DNA from: Multifurca ochricompacta | Taxonomy: Eukaryota > Basidiomycota > Agaricomycetes > Russulales > Russulaceae | Length of the DNA stretch: 64,000 nucleotides | NCBI GenBank assembly: GCA_022496185.1 | Contig: WTXG01000173.1 | Location: 17,170-81,169 of the forward strand | Reading direction: 5' to 3' | Shown here: one piece after another, positions 33,927 to 46,429 of the stretch | Position numbering within the stretch: position 1 is the first letter of the stretch | Layout of the letters: each line of letters opens with the position of its first letter | Notes under the pieces: generated by a model | What the model was told of the DNA's origin: nothing | Database searches by the model: none | The model's input: only the letters and a program-made list of their open reading frames with translations | Program-made: the position numbers and the translations under genes

Positions 33927-34516
33927 TGTTACGACCAGGGCCCAGCAGCCCTATTTTCTTTACCCTCCCCAACAGAGATCCCACTCACCCACCGACGTTA
34001 CACTTCCTTATTACATCTCCCTCCTGGGACCCCTCACATGCACTGCTCCCATCCCCATGACTGTTGTTTGGACTTATGTACATACTATTTGCCCATGCTT
34101 ACCCTTCTTATCTTGTTATCTCCTTATCTTATGATCAGACACTTACTTAGTTCCCTATCAGAAGCCAGGCTTTACGCCCTCCGCTTTCGGATATTTGGAC
34201 CCACTTGACTCCGTACTCTTATCTCATAGACGCCCGCTGAGTTATGTATATAAGTCTGCTGTAGCTACCTAGTAGACCTCAGACTCAACTTATTGAATAC
34301 ATCGGTGCCTGTCTTCTGGACATCCCCTGTTGAACCTTTGACTCATTTGTCTCAGTACTTTCGGTACTTCCCCACTCAACATAGTCGTCGGGTACAGCCC
34401 CTTCGACTTTGACTCATCCCACCCATACTCCAAGGAGCCTTATTGGTTTCTTACCCAAACCCGTAAAGTCGCGCTGTCACACACATCATGTGGAACGTCC
34501 CACATCAGACGTAACA
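33927..34516 (+). repeat. Gyp-1 3' LTR
   Basis: 590 bp, preceded by the purine tract at 33914-33926. TATATAAG at 34247-34254 and the RNA start AGACTCAACTT at 34281-34291, 34 bp downstream, fully complementary to the primer site. Confidence 0.9.
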
Positions 34517-34521
34517 CACAG

Positions 34522-35975
34522 GGAGGACCTCAACCTCCACTAACATCCCAAGATAGCCCAATTCCAAGAGGAAGGATGGAAGGGACTCCACCTCCATTCT
34601 TCAACAGAAACCGAAACAACACTGAATAGTGGAGGACTCAGGTAGAGCTCCACTGTTCCTTGAATCACCAGACAGTGATGATGCAGAACAAACGATTCCA
34701 ACTTGCCTACATTCTCACCTTGATGAGAGGACCAGAGATCGAACGATGGGTTGTTGAACAAACATGATGGATAAGGGACATCGTAACAGGAAGGATAAGA
34801 AAGCACCACCCATGGGAAACGTTCTGCTGAGCGACCCACCACTGAACCAACTGGAGTTTGCCGTGGGAAGACAGGTCTGACTCGAAGGAAGACACAAAAA
34901 CACATTTTCCTTCTTCCAAGCTGGCACCATGCCAATTTGGACCATTCACAATAAAAAGATCAGATACCTTCAACTGCCTGCCGATTAAACTTGCCAGCCC
35001 ACATGAAGATACACAACATGTATCCCTTATCACCCTATCATGAAACAGAAGCCCACTGAGTGAGCTACACATGCCCGCCACCTAATCTTGTCAACAGCAA
35101 AGAAGAATATGAAGTTGAGCGCCTTATCAGACATTGATATCATGGCCGTATGAAGACACTGCATTCCTAGTCCACTGGAAAGGTACCCTTTTAACAATGA
35201 CTCCTGGGTAAGCCCAAAGGACCTGCACACTGACGACCTCATCGCAACCTACTATGCCTCTATAATGACCGCCGCTCTGACATCTATGCGTCGAGGACAC
35301 CGCAAGCCTTAGGAGGGGGGTAATTATTCCATCTGTGACTCAGTGTTTCCCCATTTGCTCTACCCTGGCACGCATCAAGAGCTTCGCCTGCCCTTTCATT
35401 CAAATTGTTCATCAAACCCAACGCATGCCCAGAACATCCACCTCAAAATCTTCGCCATCAGCATCTCAGCTGACAATGCAGCCCGAATCTGGCACATCTC
35501 AGCAGCCCTGGATGCCACCAACAAAGCAGCAATAACATTTCCCGCAGCAGCACCGACACCGCCTCCCACGCCAGCACCACCGAATGAAGACCCGATCGTT
35601 ACAAAAAGTCAGAACGCGCTTGGCAGAAGAACAAGTTCAGCGCATTCAAGCCAACCAGTTTGACGACAACCCAAGACTCTCCAGCTCCGCCAACCCCTGT
35701 GGCCATGTCAGTCAACGACATAGGTCTTCATAAGTACATCCACCCTGGGCCGCCATTTCATCTGAAACCACATCCACTCAATGCACTACCCACACCAATG
35801 CATCAGGAGTAATGAAGGTCACACCTTGTACGCCAGGTTTGTGAGTTCAATTACCGACAATGTAACCCCCAGGTCCTCGCCACAATGGGCGAGGACCAGC
35901 TGCCTTTTGCTTTCGCGCTTCATGCCAGAAACCACCATGAAACCCACAATGACCCAAACCCCTGACCTCGTGCTT
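34522..35975 (+). pseudogene. Gyp-3 internal region: gag remnant fused to integrase tail and chromodomain
   Basis: The gag text LTLMRGPEIERWV and HPWETF (34724-34840) is followed almost at once by the integrase C-terminal SSKLAPCQFGPFTI (34915-34970) and a chromodomain (EEYEVERLIRH, TLHSLVHWKG-like, about 35098-35260). Protease, RT, RNase H and most of integrase are therefore deleted. Further on (35335-35975) is proline- and threonine-rich text that may be the start of its third ORF. Many stops are present. Confidence 0.55.
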
Positions 35976-35980
35976 CCAAC

Positions 35981-36590
35981 TGTCACAGCAAGGTGCAGTG
36001 CTGTGTCAAGGTTCAGGAGTCAAGGTCATTGGTTGAGGATCGAGTCTGTCTATCAAGCCTTAAACAAGACTGAGTCAGGTTGTGCCAGTCAAAGGGCACG
36101 TGCGCGAAGTGAAGTCGAGCAGCGACACTAAGTCCTGCTACAAGTTTTCAAAGGGTCGAAGTTCCTTCAAGGCACGGCTTAAAGGTTTCAAGTGGAAGGC
36201 AGTTTCAGTCCAATGATGTGAGTCCCAGTACACCTGTATTGCTACAGAAGAACAGACTTAAAGTCCTGCTCTGATCTACTAGGGGTTTATATACATGTTC
36301 TGTGCTATGAAGGTTGTTTCTGGTAGTTACTAGAGCGTTCACTAGGTAGTCTAATGGTTATGCAGTAGAATACCCCAGAAAGATAAAGAAAGGAGAGGGG
36401 TTGTGCCCTCTAATGCTGATCTGTAAGCAACTAAGTAAGCTCAGTAAGCAAATCAGTCAGCAGATAAGTAATAAGTCCTTCATAAGCAAGTCATGTGGTA
36501 GTTGATGCGTCATTTAAAGTAAAGTAAGAAGAAAAAGGTTACTGTTCCAGTGACTCTCCCACTCTGGTGTCAGTGACAAGGATTGTCACA
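35981..36590 (-). mobile_element. Solo LTR, 610 bp (minus), inside Gyp-3
   Basis: TGTCACAGCAA...GATTGTCACA with perfect TSD ccaac (35976-35980, 36591-36595). The minus strand has TATATAAAC near 36292 and an AAGTCTGTTC start region. It resembles the Gyp-3 LTRs only at the ends and in the TCTGTTCT block. Confidence 0.88.
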
Positions 36591-36595
36591 CCAAC

Positions 36596-37132
36596 AGTGC
36601 TTACTTGACACAGAGGCACCCTACACCGAGTTGATCAACACCGTGCTGGATGACCTCCATGACCCTGGGGTCTGGGCTGAGGTGACGAGATTCTGCACCG
36701 CGACTAACGACTTGGATGTAACCCAGCAGGCCATGACTGCCACACGAAAGCAAATAGAAATAACAGTCCAGAAGGTACGAGCATCGATGCAAGTGCTGAC
36801 ATGACACAATGCATACCACCGAATTAATCCACACCGCAACTACCTATACGCCTGGCAAAGATTGCATCCGACCGAACAAGCTCACAAGAATCATGCCGCA
36901 CCTGGAACCATGTGCCGTCTTGCAAGAAGGACTTGACAACACATGATGCCCTCAAACACCAATGACCCTGCAAGGTCCGTGCAGCATCCGAAGCTGCATG
37001 ACGTCCCTCAAGCTGGAGGACTGGATGATACTTGACAACCACCTGATGACCGTGCGCGCCATGACCACGAACCCTGCCGCCACCAACATTCAATGATGTT
37101 TGGGGGCAAACGTCAACCTACAGAAGGGGTAA
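36596..37132 (+). pseudogene. Gyp-3 third-ORF remnant and polypurine tract
   Basis: An open piece (36583-36804) with LDDLHDPGVWAEVTRFC and a helical tail is followed by decayed cysteine/histidine-rich text (CRTWNHVPSCKKDLTTHDALKH, about 36893-36960). This corresponds in position to the zinc-knuckle ORF of Gyp-1. ACAGAAGGGGTAA (37120-37132) is the polypurine tract ahead of the LTR. Confidence 0.45.
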
Positions 37133-37726
37133 TGTGACACTTTCTTACTAGTATTTCGCGTTTTCTCTCTTTTTTTTGTCTTCTATGCCCCTTTCTTTCA
37201 CTGTATACCTTATCAGATCCACTTATCTGATGGCCATAGTCTGGACAAGGGATTCAACTCCCATGTCATCTGATTGATGATCTCATAGTTGATGTCATAG
37301 ACCTTGTGACCTTAGTATGACCTCATAGATGATATCATGACCATTGTGACCTACTATGATATCATTTGTACAAGACTCTAGACTATGACTTCATAGTAGC
37401 TACATTGTATTTAAGGACTACAATAAATCCAAGGACAGACTAAGTCTGTTCTCCTTGTACCAATCAAAGGTCCTTAGGAAGTCCCTTCAGCCCTCTTCCA
37501 AGATGTGACTTGAGAGGGTTTGGCTCACCAGTGGCTCCAGCAAAGGCTCTTGCCTTGCTATCTGAATACCCTGACTTCACATGCAATGTCCAGACTCATT
37601 GCCTTGATCCATACTGGCCATGCATTGTAACGTCTTGACTGGACTTGACACTTGCATCTCTTGACTGACTTGATTGACCTTGACCTGAACCCAAACCGAC
37701 GCACGCCAAAGGACCTGTGTGTGACA
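37133..37726 (+). repeat. Gyp-3 3' LTR
   Basis: TGTGACACTTT...GTGTGACA, 594 bp, next to a polypurine tract. GTATTTAAGG near 37408 and AAGTCTGTTCTCC downstream are the likely promoter and start. It ends in an older minus-strand LTR fragment at 37727. Confidence 0.7.
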
Positions 37727-37817
37727 GGTCCTGTGAGCAACAGGTCACAGGCATCAGGGTAAGGTCCTGGGCACACAGGCCACAGGCATCAAGAAGGTCC
37801 CAAGGCAACATACCAAG
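37727..37817 (-). repeat. Minus LTR fragment, left of Gyp-2
   Basis: About 90 bp nearly identical to part of the 1,250-bp LTR at 7207-8456 (around 8290-8370). It continues at 47010 on the other side of Gyp-2. Confidence 0.7.
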
Positions 37818-38999
37818 TGTTACAACCTCGACCAAGCACTCCTCTTTTCTTTTCACTCCCTCACTCGGACCCCATGTGCCCACCTACATTACATTTCTTG
37901 ATCATGTCTCCTTTGTTACAACCATTGCCAAGTCTCCCCATTTTCTTTACCCTTCCCAACAAGAACCCCTCTTTACCACCCACCCTACACTTTCTGATCA
38001 CATCTCCATCCTGGGATCTGTCACATGCCTTACTTCCCTCCCCGTGACCTGCATTGTACTTGTTGACTCACTGTTTGCTTGTGTTTGCCTTCTTATCTCC
38101 TTATCTCTTTATCTCTTTATCTTTACGACCAGACACTTACTTAATCCCCTATCAGAAGTGAGGCTTTATGCCATCCACTTTCATATATTTGGGCCCACCT
38201 GACCTTGTTATCCTTATCTCATAGGTGCTTGCTAGATTATGTATATAAGTCTGCTGTAGCTACCTTGTAGACCTCAGACTTGACTTATTGAATACATTGG
38301 TGCCTGTCTTCTGGACATCCCCTTTGAATCCTTGACTCATTCATCTCAGTGCTTTCAGCACTTTTCTGCTCAACATTGTCCTAGGGAACAGCCCCTTTGA
38401 CTTTGACTCGCTCCACTTAAAACTCCAAGAAGCCTTATTGGTTTCTTACCTGAACCCACAGATCGCGCTGTCACACAAGTCATGTGGAATGTCCTGCACT
38501 GGACGTAACATCCTTCCTGGGATCCATCATATGCGCTACTTCCATCCCCGTGACTGTGTTTGTCCCTGTTGACTCGTCTTTGCTTACAAATACCTTTCTT
38601 ATCTTCTTATCTGTATGACTGGACACTTACTTAATTCCCTATCAGAAGCCAGGCTTTATGCCCTCCACTTTTGGATATTTGGACCCACTTGACTCCAATG
38701 CTCTTATCATTAGATGCCCATTTCCTTACATATATAAGTCCGCTGTAACTACACTGTAGACTTCAGACTCAACTTATTGAATACATCAGTGCCTGTCTTC
38801 TGGACTCCCCTTTGAACCCTTTGACTCATCTGTCTCAGTACTTCTGGTACTTCCCTGCTTAACATTGTCTTAGGGGACAGCCCCTTTGACTTTGACTTGT
38901 CCCACTTGAAACTCCAAGGGGCCTTATTGGCTTCTTATCTGAATATATGATGAACGCTGTCACACAAGTTGTGTGGAACGTCCCACACTGGACATAACA
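37818..38999 (+). repeat. Gyp-2 5' LTR, interrupted by a solo LTR
   Basis: TGTTACAACC...GGACATAACA, 580 bp without the insertion. TATATAAG at 38731-38738 and RNA start AGACTCAACTT at 38765-38775. Confidence 0.88.
37914..38510 (+). mobile_element. Solo LTR of the Gyp family inside the Gyp-2 5' LTR
   Basis: 597 bp, TGTTACAACC...GGACGTAACA, perfect TSD tcctt (37909-37913, 38511-38515). An LTR of the same family inserted into an LTR. Confidence 0.9.
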
Positions 39000-39001
39000 T
39001 C

Positions 39002-39012
39002 AAGTTGAGTCT
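39002..39012 (+). promoter_or_regulatory. Self-priming primer-binding site of Gyp-2
   Basis: AAGTTGAGTCT, 2 nt after the LTR end, the exact complement of AGACTCAACTT at 38765-38775 and 46775-46785. Same layout as in Gyp-1. Confidence 0.65.
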
Positions 39013-39021
39013 CCTTCCAAT

Positions 39022-40531
39022 GTGGCTTTGTCCAGCCGCAGTCAGACCTTGTTCAAAGAAGAGCTCATCAACCGAAGAGAAGAGAATAATCTTTCACAAC
39101 AGACACTTGGCTCTGCCATCTGGAAAGATTTTGAGTCTGAGTTTGGATACTATGTCTATCACAACAGAAGATACCAACTGGTAGAATACAATGACAAAAA
39201 GAGAGTTTGGTATCATATCCGATACTCGGAGAGTAAACATTTGTGGGTTACCACTGCTCCCACTCCACCAGAATTTGGTCTCAGACCATGGAGAGAAAAC
39301 CCACCTGCAATCATCACCAACTCAGAACCAGAAGAATACGTCAAAGAAAATAGTGAAGATGCACCAGTATTAGCATTGTCTACACCCCTGGTTGCACCTA
39401 CAGTTGTCATGATCAGAGCCCCTGCCTTGACAACCCCCCAGATATTGATACAATCCACCAACACCATCACCCCATTCCATCAAGCCATGTTGACCATTGC
39501 TGCCCAGCTCCCCGACCCTGCTCCTCCTCCTCCTCCTCCTGTCATCCCAAACATTCCTCCACCATTGGGATGCCTCTCAGGAATCTTGCCCCAGACCTTC
39601 ATGGGAGATCACTCCCAGAGTAAAAAATTCATGTTGGAGTTCACCACCTTTAAGAACTTCAACCATGATGTCGCCCAGATCATTAACCCCTTCCAACACA
39701 CCAACCTCTTCCTCTCACTTATTAGAGGCGATGCAGTTGACAATTGGATGATGGAGCAGCTTGAGTGGCTGAATGAGCAGGTAGAAAGTGGACGTTGCAC
39801 TACAAGTGAGAGTCTATGGGAAATGATTGCCCAGAGGTTCAAAGATGCATTCACTGACAGGCAAGCAAAGCAAAAGGCAGCCAGGGAATTGAAGTCCCTG
39901 CGGATGGAAAAGGGGGACCTTGATGCCTATGTGGCAAAATTCAGAAGCCTGGCAAATTGAGCAGGCTATGACACCGACGAAGAGGTGACCCTGGATCTCT
40001 TCTCTCAGGGACTCCCAAACCCACTTGTCAAGAACATCATCCAATTTCACCACCCTCATGACTGGGATGAATGGGTCAATGCTGCTTGGCGACAGCAACA
40101 AGACTATCTTGATTTCCAGACACGATTTGGAGTCAATACAAAGAAAGGGAAAACACAAGAACAGTGGAAGGCAGCATTTGGCATTAAACCAACGCATGCT
40201 ACCCAGAGGGACCCTAATGCAATGGATACCTCAGCAGACAGAGTACAGGCAAGAGCTACACTCACAGAAGACAAGCAACAGACGCTGATGAAGGAAGGAC
40301 AGTGCTTCCGCTGCAAAGCACAAGGGCACATGTCCCAAGACTGCCCAAAAAAGGGGTACAGGTTGCGGAAGCAACTACTACACCTGTAGCCCCTGTCCAC
40401 AATAACCCACCTGCTGCGGACAAATGAACCAAAGAAGAGAAGGCCCAGGATATATGGGCAAATATGATGAAGGAAAGCAAGGAAGTGCGCGCTATTCTTG
40501 TTGAGAAGGCGTTCACAAAGAAGGATTTTTG
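39022..40531 (+). pseudogene. Gyp-2 gag, several stops and shifts
   Basis: It is open from 39022 to 39960, including the FGYYVYHNRRYQLVEYNDKK block, a PPPPPP linker and the capsid-like region (WLNEQVESGRC...FKDAFTDRQAKQKAARELKS). A TGA at 39958 follows SLAN. The frame then continues from 39985 with DLFSQGLPNPLVKNIIQFHH and the zinc knuckle CFRCKAQGHMSQDC (about 40307-40350). A shift near 40355 precedes the C-terminal tail, which ends KKDF at 40531. The in-frame start aligns with a GTG as in Gyp-1. An ATG at 39020 is in another frame. Confidence 0.85.
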
Positions 40532-40639
40532 ATAAGCTCCACCCCGTTGGCCTGGGCATGAGCACTCCATGTTACCTCTGTGTATACTAGTTGATTCAAA
40601 TCATTGAAAATACCAGTTCATTTCGAGACTACACAGAAG

Positions 40640-43600
40640 ATGGCTGACTGAGATATCTTGGTGGACTCAGGAGCCACAGATAACTTCATTAGTTCATGAC
40701 TAATTAAAACCTTAAGCCTGGGGATGCTGGCTCTTCCTCAGGAAAAGAATATTTGGAACATTGATGGGACAGCTAATTGCACTGGAAAGATCACACATTA
40801 TACTGATCTAAATGTCCAGGTTGGGGAAACAACAAAAGTCATTCATTTCCTGATCACCAACCTAGGGGACGAGTGTCACAACCTACCCAGCGTACCCAAC
40901 AGATGGCAAGATGTGGGGGACACACAAGCAGTGACAACAGCCATGTGGGGTCCGCAAGGACATCGCTGGCTTAGTCATGATGTCCCACGCCGAAGCCCAG
41001 AAGACAGATACGGCATGAGGTACAGAAGCAGATCACATGACAGTAAGGTTTGATGCCTCATGTACAGAAGGACCCTGAACCTTAGTTGATGTGGGAAGAT
41101 GGTGGCACTGGTTCTGATGGAAGGTTCCATAGTCACACGTCCAGAACCACAAGCGTCTAGATAAGCCTGATAAGAACAGATGACTAAGCTAGTACCAGCA
41201 TGTATATATACCCTAGCTAGCCTCACTCAGATGTTCCCCATCTTGAGCTCCTGTGACAACTAGTAGCCTTGTGGACCTTTAAACTCCTTCCTTGCGTCTC
41301 ACCAGCCAAACTCATCCCTTTGGTACTCGTCCTCTGTGACTTGTACACTGAGCCTGTGACTCTGGTAGACCCTGCGTCGGACTTATTGTCTTCTGCATCG
41401 ACCCAAGATCGTCCCGACCTTGTCTCTGTGACCTAGCCGCCCGCACTCGACCGTGTACGCCCCTCTGAGCATAACAACAAGGATCTCATTCTGGGATATC
41501 CATGGCTTGCTGCCTTTGAACCAAAAATTAACTGGGCTGATGTGACGATGGATAAAGATTCGTATCCAACTATCATTACGTCATTGGGCTATGATTACAC
41601 CATCAGACACCCAACAGTAAGGGCCACAAGCACAGATGAAGAAGATCCTGGTCGTTGTTATGTCACCAAGGCATCTGAGTTAGCCCAAAGAGCAGTACAA
41701 GGGCAGGTGGAGAGGACTTATAGTGATATAGTGCCAAGCACCTATCACTGGCACTGGAAAGTGTTCTCTGAAGAAGAGTCACAGCACTTTCCACCTGCCC
41801 AACCATGGGATCATGCTATAGACCTGCTCCCTGATGCGCTGTTGGCAATAGATTGCAAAATCTACCCACTGTCCCAGTCTGAGCAGGTAGCATTGACGGA
41901 ATTCCTTGAGGAACATTTGGCAAAAGGATATATTTGCCTGTCCAAGTCACAGTATGCCTCGCCCTTCTTCTTCATCAAAAAGAAGGACGGCAAGCTGCGA
42001 CCAGTCCAGGACTATCGACGAATTAACACTCACACTGTGAAAAACACCTACTCCCTGCCACTTATCTCCAAGCTCATTGATACCATGAGAGACAAGTCCC
42101 TTTTCTCGAAAATGGATGTGCAGTGGGGTTACAACAATGTCAGAATTAAAGAGGGTGACCAATGCAAAGCGGCGTTCAAAACAAACCAAGGACTGTTCAA
42201 ACCAAATGTCATGTTTTTTGGTCTTATGAACTCACCAGCAACATTCCAATCCATGATGAATCACATCTTCTGTGATCTCATTCTTACTGGTGAAGTGGTA
42301 GTCTATATGGATGACATCCTAGTGGCCACCTCGAACAACTTGAGCCACCATCAAGAGCAAGTGCATCAGGTGCTGGATATATTACAAGAACACGACCTGT
42401 ACCTCAAACCAGCCAAGTGCTCCTTTGAACAACAGAGTGTTGAGTACCTAGGAGTTATCCTAGAGGGAGGACAAGTGCACATGGATCCTATTAAGGTGCA
42501 AGGGATCCAAGAATGGCCTGTGCCAACTTGTGTCAAAGACATCCGATCATTCATTGGATTCTGCAACTTCTACCAATGCTTTGTCAAGGGATTCTCAGGC
42601 ATCGCACGACCATTGAACGATCTCTTGAAAAAGGATGTGCCATGGCATTGGGGCACCGCACAACAACAGGCTTTCGAACAGATTAGGGACCTCGTTGGTT
42701 CAGAACCAGTACTCATTCAACCAGATCTGAGTTGCCCCTTTGAACTAGAAGTGGACACCTCTCACTTTGCAAATGGAGCAGTACTATACCAAAGAGATGT
42801 TGCACAGATACTCCATCCAGTGGCATACTACTCTGAGACCTTCTCCCCAGCTGAACAAAATTATGACATCTGGGACAGGGAGCTCCTAGCCATAGTCAAG
42901 GCACTTCGACACTGGCGACCCTACCTAGCAGGAACTCCCCATAAAACCATCATTCACACTGATCATTCCAATCTATTATATTGGAAAGAGCCCCACAAAA
43001 TCAGTTGACGTGTAGCACAAGAGGTCCTGGAGCTCGAAGAGTATAACTTCACCCTGAAACACATTGCTGGAAGCCAGAATGCCAGAGCAGATGCACTATC
43101 ACGGAGACCTGATATGCATACAGGAAAGGACAACAATAACGATGTCACCGTCCTCCCAGAGGAAGTGTTTGCAAAGACTGCCGTAGTCAGTCTCCACAAT
43201 ATGGACTTATGGGCACAGGTTTCACAAAACATGAACCAAGAATTATGCCATTCATGGGCTGATGCACACAACTTAAAAGAAGTCAATGGCCTTTGGTGGA
43301 AGGATGGGATCAGCTTGTTGTCACCGGTGGCAACAACATTAAGAGGGGGGTGATCCATTTTCACCACAACCTCCCCTCTGCTGGCCACCCTGGCATTGCG
43401 AACACCTATGCCCTTGCCAAGAGAGACTATTGGTGGCCCAATATGAAACAGGATGTTGCAAACTACATGCAGGGATGCGCAGCATGTCAAGCAAACAAAG
43501 TCAATATGCACCCAAGAATCCTGCTGCTACACCCCATTACTCCCATCTTGTCAATCCCTTTCCAGACCATCACCATGGACTTCATTGTCAAGCTGCCTGA

Positions 43601-44617
43601 GTCACAGGGCTTTGATACCATCCTCACAATCACCAACCATGATTGCTCCAAAGCAGCCCTATTCATACCCTGTAACAAAACTATCACAGCTGAAGGAGTG
43701 GTGAGACTATACCTGAACCACGTATACCGCCACTATGGACTCCCCAAGAAAATCATATCCAACCAAGATACCCAATTTACATCAGCATTCACCAAAGCCT
43801 TATGCAAGACATTGGACATCACACAGAACATTTCCACAGCTTATCATCCACAGATGGATGGACAGTCCGAGCAAACAAACCAGTGGTTAGAACAGTACCT
43901 TCAGTTTTGGTGTAACAGACAACAAGATGACTGGACAGAGTGGCTATCGACCACGGAGTTTGCTCACAATTCATGGCCCAATGGGATGACAAAAGCTACC
44001 CCCTTCTCCTTATCATGGGCTGGACTCCATGCACCACATGGACAGATAAGCCCACTAACGTCCCTTCAGTAACCCAACAAATACACCAATGGAAAGACCT
44101 ACGACAATTGGCCAATGAAAACCTGGCAAAGGCACAGCAACTTCTAGCTGTGCAGCCAAGCATGTTCACACCTTATCAGACCAATGACTGGGTCTGGCTC
44201 GAGGGAAGAAACATTCACACATCACACCCCTCAGCCAAACTAGTGCCCCAACATCACAGACCCTTCCAGATCAAAAGGAAGCTGTCAGACATATCTTATG
44301 AACTGCAACTGCCGCTGAAATGGAAGATCCACCCTGTCTTCCATGCCAAGCTTCTGACCCCATATAAGGAAACCTCCATTCATGGGGAAAACTTCCCAAG
44401 ACCCCCACCTGACCTTATCAATGGAGAAGCAGAGTGGGAAGTGGAGTGCATTCTAGACTCAGGACGAAAAGGCCGAGGGCACAAACTGCACTACCTGATT
44501 AAGTGGAAGGGATTCCCAGACTCTGACAATTCGTGGGAGCCAGCTGGGAATATCTTTGCCCTGGCCCTTATCTTGGAGTTCCACGCCCAACATCCAGAGG
44601 CGCCCAAAGACAATTAA
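40640..44617 (+). pseudogene. Gyp-2 pol: protease to chromodomain (split by a solo LTR)
   Basis: Protease DSGATDNF at 40664 has a stop upstream and one shortly after. The solo LTR interrupts it at 40874. From 41477 the frame runs to a TGA at 43006. RT YMDD is at 42304-42315 and the RNase H residues ELEVDTS, DRELL and HTDHSN are present. The TGA replaces an Arg codon. A shift near 43300 leads into integrase with the HHCC finger (HHNLPSAGHPG, CAACQANK). The second catalytic Asp is changed: ISNQDTQF where Gyp-1 has ISDRDPRF (AAC at 43761). Another shift near 44008 precedes the C-terminal part and a good chromodomain (about 44428-44560). Three frames and a mutated active site make it dead. Confidence 0.92.
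40874..41476 (+). mobile_element. Solo LTR of another family, 603 bp, in Gyp-2 pol
   Basis: TGTCACAACC...GCATAACA, TSD acgag (40869-40873) and acaag (41477-41481), one mismatch. TATATATACC near 41203. Removing it restores the protease-RT reading GDKDLILGYPW. Confidence 0.8.
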
Positions 44618-44691
44618 AAGGACAGCCCCAGCCCCATCGAATTCCTCAGTACATGCTTCCCCAGCAATGTCCTAACACCATCAAATCCATT

Positions 44692-46398
44692 ATGTCTTTC
44701 ATTGCTGCCAATGCCACTGTCAATGCTTTCACCACCACTGTAGTTGTCAAGAATTTCCCTGCCACCCATCCTTCCACTTGTCCCTCTTCTCCCATTGATT
44801 ATGAGGCTGCCGAAGCACGGGTCAAGAACCAGTCCCCTAACCCCAATGACGACTTCAACCACTGTGAGGAGCCACACCCAAATGACCTGTTGGGCATGGA
44901 GTCAGACAATGAAGTTCCTGAGTTCCCATTCTTTGCCAATAACCTGAACTCATTGATGTACTTTCCTCTCGAGATCACCATGGCTGACAGAACGGTAGCC
45001 ATTGCTAAGTATATCTTCTACACGAATGGAGGATGGATGTGGCTGGATGCATGAAGAAGGATGGCCCTGTCTATGGGGTGCCAGTCTATTTGGAGGAAAG
45101 GTATACCGGCTGCCTCCATCACACCATGAGTGATGAACAGCTGGGGCATCTGGCTGCTGAAGACTCCCACGCTTTCGCAATCGACAAAGTCATGAATGAC
45201 ATGCGCCTTCCGCATCTCAAGGCTGAGGTAATGAGACTGCAGAAGAACTTGACGTTGTGCACCACACTTAACCAACAGTATCAGGAGCATGCCAAGCAGA
45301 TGACAAGGTTGACCAGTGGGATGTTCCAGATAGAGCAGGAACTGGTGGAGATTCGGAAGCGGTTAGAGAAGGGGATGTCAAACAATCATGCTGCTGGTTA
45401 TACTGACTGTGGTTAGTAGCGGTTAGGCTAGAAAGACAAGTATACTTCAGAGGTTGAAGAAACTCTATATTAACTATACTACTGACCTAGAAAGACAAGT
45501 ATCTACAGAAGACGTTAGTCAAAGGAAAGTAGAAAGTATAGTAAGACTTACACTTCAGAGGTTGAAGAAACTCTGAAGTGGAAGAGACGAAACAGACACC
45601 CTTATATACCCATGGGGGCCAGGGGAAATGGTCTGTGCACACTGGGAATAAGTCCACAAGTGCCGGACAATAAACAGAGAGGGATAAAGGCTATTGGCCA
45701 AAGAGATATCACATGCTTACTGCACATTACTAAGTCCATCACTAATCAGCTGAGTAAGGTGAGAAAGAAATGTAATAAAGATAACATAAAAAGTCCGATA
45801 CTCCGAGATCTAATCTAATCTAATCTACAGCTGAAGCGAACCTTAGATGCCTGAAGCATCTCCAGACACATCCTGTGTCAACAGGGGACACATACCAGAC
45901 TATTGCTGAGAGGTATGCAGACACTTATGCGCAACCTCTCCCCCACAATCATTGGGAGCTGCACTGACGCTGTTGCCTAACTGATTTGAAATGCCATGGA
46001 TGCATGAAAACCCCTGTGGAGAGACCTGCTGGCGATGCAACAGCAAATATCACATCAGCTGGAACTGCCCCCTCAATTGCAAGTGGTGTCATCATTGCCA
46101 CAGCAACCAACATTGGAGTCGGTTCTGCATCTTCTGCCACATTGGAGTGGCCCCAACAATCATTAACCCATTGGGATGGTGTGGCAAGTGCCTGCATCAC
46201 AATGCTGGACATCGCGAACTCAATTGTCCCATCCACGATCTGTGCCATCAGTGTGGCCAGTGCAGTCCATATGGATTCCTGCATACCCACCAATGTCCCC
46301 AGGATTCAGACAAAGAGAATGACACCCTTGATGACTGTAATGTAGCTGATGACTACCTGGAGCTGGTACAGGATGATGACAGTATGAGTCATTTCTAG
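44692..46398 (+). pseudogene. Gyp-2 third ORF, split by a copia-type LTR
   Basis: ATG 44692 opens the Ser/Thr-rich start and the PSSPIDYEA motif. A 1-bp deletion near 45030 shifts the frame to 45033-45375 (MDVAGCMKKDGPVYG, VYLEERYTGCLH, MFQIEQELVEIRKRLEKG). The LTR then interrupts it. After 45884 it resumes with YQTIAERYADTYA, then the zinc knuckles CWRCNSKYHISWNC, CHHCHSNQHWSRFC, CGKCLHHNAGHRELNC and CHQCGQCSPYGFLHTHQC, ending DDYLELVQDDDSMSHF at 46398. All four cysteine clusters are intact despite the decay elsewhere. Confidence 0.85.
45376..45883 (-). mobile_element. Solo copia-type LTR, 508 bp (minus), in Gyp-2 third ORF
   Basis: TGTCAAACAATC...TGTGTCAACA, perfect TSD gggga (45371-45375, 45884-45888). 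The minus strand matches the LTR at 11535-13453 without F1-c, including the GAGTTTCTTCAACCTCTGAAG block and GGGTATATAAGG. Confidence 0.9.
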
Positions 46399-46429
46399 CC
46401 AGGTCTGCTAGAACCAGAAGAGGGGGTGA

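Larger units (their letters stand above)
23659..34516 (+). mobile_element. Gyp-1: full-length Ty3 chromovirus with three nested insertions
   Basis: Bounded by LTRs 23659-24247 and 33927-34516 and by a perfect TSD cacag (23654-23658, 34517-34521). Nested inside are F2-b, a 755-bp solo LTR and F1-e; without them it is 7,481 bp. Order: LTR, self-primer site, gag, protease-RT-RNase H-integrase-chromodomain, third ORF with zinc knuckles, polypurine tract (AGAAAGGAGGGTGA), LTR. The two LTRs differ at scattered sites, mostly C/T or G/A, often at former CpG. It cannot move by itself because every ORF carries stops. Confidence 0.93.
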
